This document shows positions 26,543 to 35,500 of a DNA stretch of 64,000 nucleotides, piece after piece. Origin of the DNA: Stenotrophomonas oahuensis (lineage in GTDB: Bacteria; Pseudomonadota; Gammaproteobacteria; Xanthomonadales; Xanthomonadaceae); NCBI RefSeq assembly GCF_031834595.1, contig NZ_CP115541.1, positions 4,086,501 through 4,150,500 on the forward strand, in the 5' to 3' direction. The notes below the pieces were generated by a model, which searched no databases, was not told where the DNA came from, and was given only the letters and a program-made list of their open reading frames with translations. Position 1 is the first letter of the stretch; every line of letters starts with the position of its first letter. The translations under genes and the position numbers were made by a program.

Positions 26543-29500
26543 CGCCCCTCCCCGCGCGTCGGACGCGCATCCAAGGGTGCGGCGGGGTCGGCGCTGGCAT
26601 CCACCCGCACCTTGTCGCGCACCGCCGGGCTGAGCTGTTCGCGCAGCGCGGCGTAGACCGCTTCGGCACGACGCATGCCCAGCGCCTGGTTGTAAGGCAC
26701 CGCGCCGCGCACATCGGCATGCCCGACGATGACCAGCCTTCCACCACCACGCTGTTCCAGGTCCTGCGCGATGCGCGCCAGCAGCGGCTGCATGGCCGGG
26801 CGGATCACCGCGCTGTCGGTGTCGAACAGCACGGTGCCCACCAGCGACCCGCCCTGGTTCACGCCGACCAGCAGCGAGGCCGGGTCATCCACATCGGCGC
26901 GCGCGACCACGCTTACCTGGGCCGCGCCGCCGTCCAGCGCTTTCAGCAACGCCTCACGCACCGCATTGGCACGTTCGTAGGCAATCACTTCGCTGCCACC
27001 GTTGGCCGACACGATGACCTCGCCCTCGCCGTGCTGGCGCACCTGCGCGGCCATCTGCTCGATCACCGGGCGGTAGCGCTCAGCGATCTGCGCGCTGTCC
27101 GGGGCGAAGAACACTTCGCCCAGCACCATCTCGACCTCGCGCTTCTCTTCCAGCACGGTGGCCGGCAGCTGCACGGCGAAGTCGAAACGGGTCGGCACGC
27201 CCGGGGTCACCCGGCGCAGCTGCGGGTTGCGGGTGATGAAGGTGCTGCCTTCGGGCAGCGTGGCCGCGTCCACCTTCAGCACATAGTTGCGCCCGCGCGC
27301 CTGGCCGCCGCCGCTCACGCCGACCACGTGGTAGCGGCCGAACTGGTCGGTCTCCATCAGCAGGCCTTCCACCGAGCCGATGCGCACGCCGGGAATGCCG
27401 GCTTCGTCGATGCCGTCATTGGCGATCACGTAGTCCACCACGTAGCCGCCCTCGCCCGGGCTGACCGTGCGCTGCACGCGCGGTGCGGCGGCGGTGAGGC
27501 CCTTGGCCGCATCACCGCTGCGCTCGATGCGGGTGCCGCCCTGCGCATCCAGATGCACGCGCACGCCCTGACGGTTGTCGAGCACGAAGTCGTCGGTGAA
27601 GCGCGGTTCGCGCAGGCGCTGGCGGATGACGATCTGCGGCGGCGGCTCGGCCTCGCTGCGACGGCCGGACAGTGTACCCAGCGCCAGACCATGCAACAGC
27701 GGTGCGCTGGCGTCGGCGACCGGTTGCGGGCCGTTGCCGCGGTCCACCTGGGTCGAACCCGGCACATAGGCGTCGGCGGCGAAGCCGCCCTGTACCCGCA
27801 GGCCGGTCAGTTCTGCAGGGTCCTGCCAGCTGTCGCCATCTCGGTCATCGAACACCGTGCCGGCAATCAGGCTGTCATCCAGCAGCGGATCATTGCCCAG
27901 CACCACTTCAGCGGTTGCCACGTTGGACGCTGGCAGGTCGGTGGGGGCGTACGTCTGCGCGCGGTTGATCTGGGTGCCCGGGCGCACGCCAGCGCCCACC
28001 CGCATCAAGTAGGAAATGCGCGCGGTGTTGCCGGCGGCAATGTCCAGGTCGTTGATGCGCAGCGGCGAAATTCCGCTGGCAGTGACGTGGTGGTCATCAT
28101 CGTCGCCCTGCAGCGAGCCCTCCACATAAGTGAAGCCAGCCGGCGGGGTGTCGATCAGGTAGCCGTCCACCAGGTCGATATCACCCACGTTTTCAGCGGT
28201 GAGGGTGTAGCGCACCAGATCGCCTATCTTCACTTCGCGCGCACCGGCCACCTTGGTCAGACGGATGCTGGCCGGCTCGTTCTCCACTTCCACCACCGCC
28301 GCTGCGGTGGCCGTGGCGCTGGCCAGCCCGGCACCGGTGGGCTGGGCGGTGGCGAGCACGCGGTTGGTCAGGGTGCCACCGTCCACCCCGGCTTCGGCCT
28401 CGGTGATGGTGTGGTCGTACGGCGCACAGGTTGCGCTCTGCGCCGGTGCCAGCTGGGTCGGGGCGCAGTCCAGCGTGGTGGTGGCACCGCCCTGGAAGGT
28501 GTCGGTCACCACCAGCTGGTCGAGGGTGACGTTGCCGGTGTTTGTGACGCCAACGGCATAGGTGATCACATCGTCGATGTTGCCCTTGCCCGGCGTGCCG
28601 CGATCCACGCTCAACGTGGCGGTCTTGGTGGTTGCCAGGGTCGGCCGCCGCGCGATGGGCAGATTCAGCACCGGGTGGCAGCGCGCATCGGCCGAGCCGG
28701 CCGGGCACACCGCCGGCGGCAGCGGCGCGCCGCCAGCTGACGGTTCGGCGGTGATGTCGGCGGTATTGTCCACGGTGCCGGCATCGGTGTCGGCCTGGGT
28801 GACCACGTATGTGCCGGTCAGTTCGCAGCTGCCGCCCGGGGCGACGCTGGCGCAGACCGCGCGGCCTGGGGTGATCAGCGCATCGTCGATGGTCAGGTTC
28901 ACCAGGGTGGTGTTGCCGGTGTTGGTGGCGCGCACGGTGTAGGTCAGCGTGGCCCCGGTGGTGACCTCGCCGCTGGCGTTGCTGTTGGCACTGAGCACCT
29001 TGGTGGTTTCCAGTGCCGGCTGCTCGACGATGTGCTCGGTGCTGCAGGACACGCAGGTGGGATCGGGGTCGCCGCCCGGCAGGTTGCCGGCGGTGATCAC
29101 ATTGCGCTGCGTCCCGTTGGCATCGGCCGCCACGGTCACCTGGTACACCAGCGGATAGGTGCCCGGCAGCGTTCCCGCAGGCAGCACGCACAGCAGATTG
29201 GCACTGCAGCTGTAAGCGCCTGCGGTTACCACCGTGGCCTGGCCGAGACCGGCATCCAGGGTGTCGCTGAGCAGCAGCGGCTGGGTGGTCACCGAACCGG
29301 CAATCACCGTGGTCACGGTGTAGGTGATGGTCTGGCCGCGCTGCACGAAGCTGCCGCTGACCGGGTCGGCCGCCTTGGTCACCGTCGCGGTGGACGGCAC
29401 CACCGGGTGTTCGGTGCTGCAGCTCTGGCACACCGGGTCCGGATCGACGCCGGCCGGCTTGGTCGGCACCACCGCATTGCGCAGCGTGCCGGTGGCGTCG

Positions 29501-32500
29501 GCGTCGACGCTGGCGGTGTACACCAGCGGGTAGCTGCCCGGTGCGGTGCCCACCGGCAGCGTGCACACCAGCGGGTTCGCTGTGTTGCAGGTGTACGCAC
29601 CGGCGTTGGTCACCGCCACCAGGGTGTAGCCATCGCTCAGGGTGTCGGTGAGGGTCACCACCTCGTGCGTCTCGTTGTTGGCCACGGTGGTGGTGACGGT
29701 GAACTGCACCACGTCGCCCGGTGCCACCTGGGTGGTGGTGACCGGCGCGGACACCTTGTTGACCGTGATCGCGGCCGGCGTCAGCGCGGTCGGCGTGGTC
29801 ACCGAATCGGTGGCGGTCGCATCGGGCGCGGTGCCGGGCGCATTACCGGTGGCTGTCGCCGTGTTGTTGACCGTGGTGGCGGTTTCATCGGCGAAGGTGA
29901 TGACGTAGGTATTGTTGCTGGCGGTGCAGCTGGCGGTGGCACCCGGCGGCAGCGCGAGCACGGTGCAGGTCAGCCCCGGCAGCAGCGGATCGGACACGGT
30001 CACCGGAGCCAGCAGCACGTTGCCGGTGTTGGTCACGCTGAAGGCATAGGTGATCACATCGCCCGCATCGCCGGTGATGCCATCGCTGTTGCTGTCGGCG
30101 ACGCTGGCGGTCTTGTCCAGCGTGATCGCAGGCAGTTGGGTGGCGTTGATGGTCACGCTGTCCTGCGGCGAGGTGCTGGTGCCGTCGGTTGCGGTGGCGA
30201 TGTTGGTGACGCTGCCCTGGTTGAGGTCGGCCTGGGTGACCACATAGCTGCCGGTGCAGGTCAACTGGCCGTTCGGCGCCAGTCCGCCGGGCGGCAATGC
30301 CGGGCAGCTCACTGTGTTCGGCGCGGTGATGCGGTCGTCGGTGACGGTGATCGGTGCGGTGATGGTGACCGTGCCGCTGTTGGTCACCAGGTAGCTGTAG
30401 GCCAGCAGGTCGCCCACGGCGGTGTAGGTGGCGGTGCTGCTGCTCTTGTCCAGGGTGAGGCCACGGGTCTGCTGCACCGGCACGATCACGGGGTTCGACG
30501 GAACCGGATCGGTGCTGTCGCTGTCGCCGCTGCCGATGTTCTCCACCTGCCCGGCATCCACGTCGGGCTGGGTCACCGTGTAGATGCCGGTGAGCACGCA
30601 GGTTCCACCCGGGGCCACGCTGGCACAGGTGGTGCTGTTGGGCGTCAGCTTGGGATCACTGATCACCACGTTGCCCAGCGTGGTGTTACCCGTGTTGGTG
30701 CCGGTGACGTCATAGGTGATCACGCTGCCCAGCACTGTTGGCGTGGGCACGTTGGTGGCGGCCTTGGCCATGCTCAACGCCGGATTCTGCACGCCGGTCA
30801 CCGTCACCGAATCCGGGCCCGAGGTGGTGGTGCCCGACTGCGCGGTGGCGGTGTTGGTCACGCTGCCGGCGTCGAGGTCAGCCTGGGTGATGGTGTAGGT
30901 GGCCGTGCAGGTCAGCTGCCCACCAGGTGCCAGCCCACCCGCCGGCAACGCCGGGCACACCACCGTGTTCGGCGCGGTGATGCGGTCGTCAGTGACGGTA
31001 ACCGGCGCGGTCAGGGTCACGTTGCCGGTGTTGGTGACCAGGTAGCTGTAGGCCAGGATGTCGCCCACAGCATCGTAGCTGGCAGTGCTGGTGGTCTTGT
31101 CCAGCGACAAGCCGGGGGCCTGCACTGCGTTGATGGTAACTGTGTCGGTGGGCGACAACAGCGTACCGGCGCGCGCGACGGCGATGTTGGTGACGCTGCC
31201 TGCGTCCAGATCGGCCTGGGTGACAATGTAGGTAGCAGTACACACAATGTCAGCGCCCGGGGCCAACCCACCTGGGGGCAGCGCAGGGCAATTCACTACA
31301 TTCGGGGCCAGTATCTTGTCGTCCACGATGCTGACCTGGTCGGTCAACGTCACGTTGCCGGTGTTGGTGACCTGGTACCCGTATATGAGCGGATCACCGA
31401 CGGCGCTGTAACTGGGGGTCGATGTGGTCTTCAGCAACGGAATCGACCGGGTCTGAATGCCGTCGATGGTCGCCTGGGCTGTCACAGGCGCCAACGTCCC
31501 CTGTGCAGGCGTGGCCGTGGCAGTCGCGGTGTTGGTCACGCTGCCGGCATCCAGGTCCGCCTGCGTGATCAGATAGGTGGCCGTGCAGGTGGTGCTTGCC
31601 CCAGGTGCCAGCAAGGTGGCGGGGCAGCTGACGCTGGCAATTCGATCATCAGTGAGCGTGAGTGCGGAAAGCGAAACGTTGCCCGTATTGGTGACCAGAT
31701 AGCTGTAGCTGATCTGCTGGCCGACAATGAAATATTCGGTCGGGCTGGCGGTCTTGAGCATCGTCATTGCCGGCGAAGCCGCCAACGGCGTGGTGGTGCT
31801 GTCGTCTCCGGTAGCGTCCGGGCCGGACGGCGGCGTGCCCTGCCCCGTTGCGGTGTTCACGACCTGGCCGGCATCCAGGTCGGCCTGGGTGATGGTGTAG
31901 ACCACGGTGGAACAGGTGGTGCTGGCTCCCGGAGCCAGCTGCCCGGGCGGACAGGTGATCGGCGGCATTCCGGGCAGCGGGTCGCCCACGGTGATGTTGT
32001 TGAGGGTGACGTTGCCGTTGTTGGTGACCACGAAGCTGTAGGAAATGGTGTCACCGGCGTCGGTGAGGCCGGGCAGCGCGCCGCCGCTTACGGTGGGCGC
32101 AGCTGCGCTCTTGTCCAGCACCAGCACCGGCAATGCCTGCAGGTTCACCACCGCTGAATCCGGCGAGGAACTGACCCGCGCGCTGCCCGGTGGCGTGCCT
32201 TCGGCGGTGGCGGTGTTGGTCACCGTGCCGTTGTCCATGTCGGCCTGGGTGATCGTGTACACGCCGGTACAGGTCGCTACCGAATCGGGCCCGGTGGCGG
32301 TCAGCGTGGTCCGGTCGCAGGTGGCGGCAGCATCCAGGTGGGTGTCGATCACCGCCAGCGCCGACAGACTCTGGTTGCCGGTGTTGGTGACGGTGAAGGT
32401 GTAGGTCACGGTGTCGCCGGCGTCGGTCACCGCCGGGTCACGCCCCAGCGCCACGGTCGGGGTGCCCGCGACCTTGTCGATCGACAGCGACTGGTTCGGC

Positions 32501-35500
32501 AGCGGCAGGCCGACCCGCGCGCTGGCGGTGTTGCTGGCGGTATCGCTGCTGGCGGTGGCGGTGTTGTCGATGGCCTGGTCGCCGCCACCGTTGGTGTCGA
32601 AGTCGGCCTGGGTGGTGATGTAGGTCCCTTCGCAGCGGATGTCTTCGCCGGGGGCCAGTGCGGCCACCGGCAGGGTCGGCGTGCAGGTCAGCGCCGGCAG
32701 CATCGGGTCGCTCACGGTGACGTTGGTGAGCGTGCTGTTGCCGCTGTTGCTCGCCACCAGGGTGTAGAGGATGGCGTCGCCGGGGGCATTCACCTGTGCC
32801 ACGTCGGCGGTTTTCGACAGCGACAGTGCCGGGCTGCGCACCACCGGGATATCCAGTGCGCCGGTCCGGCTGATCGCCCCCGCGACCTGCGACGTGCCAT
32901 TGGCGTTGGCCACGTTGCTGATGACATTGAAGGTGTCGACCTCGGCCTGGGTCACCGTGCGCGCGGTGCCCGTGCAGACCACGCCTGCACCGGTGCCGGC
33001 CCCGCCAAACACCAGCACCTGGCCAGGTGCCATGTCCACGCTCGGGCACGACAGCCCCAGCGCGGGATCGGTCACGGTGACATCTTCAAGGGTGACGTTG
33101 CCGGTGTTGCTGACCGTGAACTGGTAGTTGATCGTGCCCGGCGCGGTGATGGTCGCCACGTCCGCGCTCTTGACGAGGGTCATCTGCGGGCCGCGCACCG
33201 GCAGGTTGACCTGGTGTTCAGCGGTGTCGGTCACCGTCGCCCCGGCCACCGGCGTGTCGGCCACCACGGTGGCGACGTTGTCGATCTGGCCATTGCCCGG
33301 CAGGCTGTCGCTGCTGCCGCTGTCGATGTCGGCCTGGGTGACGGTGTAGACGTTGCCGGTGCAGCCGCTGAACACCACGGTGTCGCCCGGCCCCAGGCTG
33401 GACAGCGGCAGGCACACCAAGCCCGGCAGCAGGGGATCGGTGACGGTGACATTGAACAGGGTGACATTGCCCGTGTTCTGCGCGCTGAAGCTGTAGGTGA
33501 TCGGCTGACCGGGGCCGCTCACCGATGCCACGTCGGAGCTCTTGCTGAAGAAGATCGCCGGTGTCCGTTGCGGCAGCGAGACGTCGGCGCTGGCCGTGGC
33601 GGTGACCGTCACCACCGGGTTGGTGCCGATCTGGTACTCGGCCTGGCCGGTGACGTCGTTGTGGATCACCCGGCTGTCGTTGACCGGGTTGCCCTGGTTG
33701 TCGATGTCCGACTGCTGCACGGTGTAGGTGTCGCCGGTGCACGAGAAATTCACGCTGCTGTTCGGCGGCAGCGTGGGAATCACATCGCACGACAGACCGC
33801 TGCCCAGCAGCGTGTCATCGATGATCTGCAGGTTCTGCAGGGTCACCGTGGAGGGGTTGTCGACCCGGAACGAATAGGTGATCACCTCACCCGTGGCGGT
33901 GACCGCGATGCGGTCGGCGGTTTTGACGAATTCCGGCTGCACGGTGCCATGATTGATGATCACCGTGGCCCCGTCGCTGTCATCCACCGGTGTGCCGTCA
34001 TAGTCACCGGCCGCGTTGGCGACATTGACCACCGCGTTGCTGCCGTCGATGTCGGCCTGGGTGACCGTGTAGGTGGCGGTGCAGCTGGCACTGCCGCCCG
34101 GAGCCAGGCTGAAGGGCGCTGCCGGCAGGCAGGTGATCGCGCTCAGACCGGCCTTCGGGTCGGTGACGCTGATGTTGTCGATGGTGACATTGCCCGGATT
34201 GGTCACCAGGAACGTGTAGGTGATCACATCACCGGCGGCACTGACCTGGGTCGGGCTGGCGCTCTTGTCCATCGCCAGCTGCGGAGCCGGCGGATCCACC
34301 GGTACGCTGGCGGTGGCGTCGCCGGTGGTACTACCGCCGCCCGGCGCAACCGCGGTGCCGGTGGCGGTGTTGTCGATGTCGCCGTCACCGCCGCCGCGGT
34401 CGTCAATATCGGCCTGGGTGATGGTGTAGGTGTTGCCGGTGCAGGCGATGTCTGCCGGTGGCGAGGTGCCGAAGCTGAGCGACTCGCCCGGAGCCAGCGG
34501 CCCGCCTGGCGGGCAGCTCAACCCGGGCAGCATCGGGTCGGCAATGGTCACGCTCTGGATCGTAGTGTTGCCGGCATTGGTGACGGTGAAGTTGTAACTG
34601 ATCACCTCGCCCACGCTGCCGGTGCCATTACCGTTGCTGTCGGCCAGGCTGGGGTCTTTGGTGAATTCGGCCACGTAATTGCGCGGCGGCAGCGTGGTGT
34701 CGGTGCTGGCGTTGTCGACCACCGTGTTGCCGTCGGGGTCGGTGCCGCCGGCGTTGACGGTGTTGGTGATGACGTCATCGTCGCTGCCATCGCCGCTGCC
34801 GACCCGGTCGATGTCGGCCTGGGTCACCGTGTAGCTGCCGGTACAGGAGATGCTGCCCCCCACCGCCAGCGTAGCCACCGGAATCGCCGGCGTGCACACC
34901 ATGTTGCCGGCGATCAGCGGGTCGGCGACCGTCACGTTGGTCAGCGGCACGTTGCCGGTATTGTTGACGGTGATGGTGTACGGAATGTTCTGACCCGCCG
35001 TGGTGACGCTCTGCACCGGGGTGATCTTGCTCACGTCCAGCGACGAACGCGGCACGAAGGTGTTGCTGTAGGTGCAGGTGATGGTGGTGTCGGCGTCTGC
35101 CACGGCAATGAGCAGTCCGTCGGCCGGGTTGGTATCGGTGCCGTCGCAGCTCAGCGAACTGCTGTAGTCACCGCCGTTGCCACCGGGGAAGCTTTCCGCG
35201 CCCAGGTTGCCATTCTCGAAGGCATATACCGTGACCGGCCCGACCTGGTCCGGGCCGGGCGAGGTGGAGGTGAATCCGGGCGTATTGTTGGTGAAGCCGG
35301 TACTGGGTGGAATCGACACGGTGGTCGGCGGGCCGCCGCTCCACACCTTGCGCACCACCAGTTGCGCGCTGCGCCGGTCGTTCACATAGGTACAGGTCAT
35401 CGGCCCGTCAGTGGGTCCCACCGTCAACGTGCCGGTGGTGGGATCGTTGATGACCAGGCCGCTGGTGTTGGTGCACGACAAAGTGGTGGCATACAGGTTG

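Noticed and set aside
22844..26656. 1270-codon plus-strand frame opposite the barrel protein, and similar long frames at 29032-32157 and 32338-36252
   Set aside because: These are antisense shadows of the DUF11 operon, whose products have signal peptides and clear domains. The shadow translations do not.
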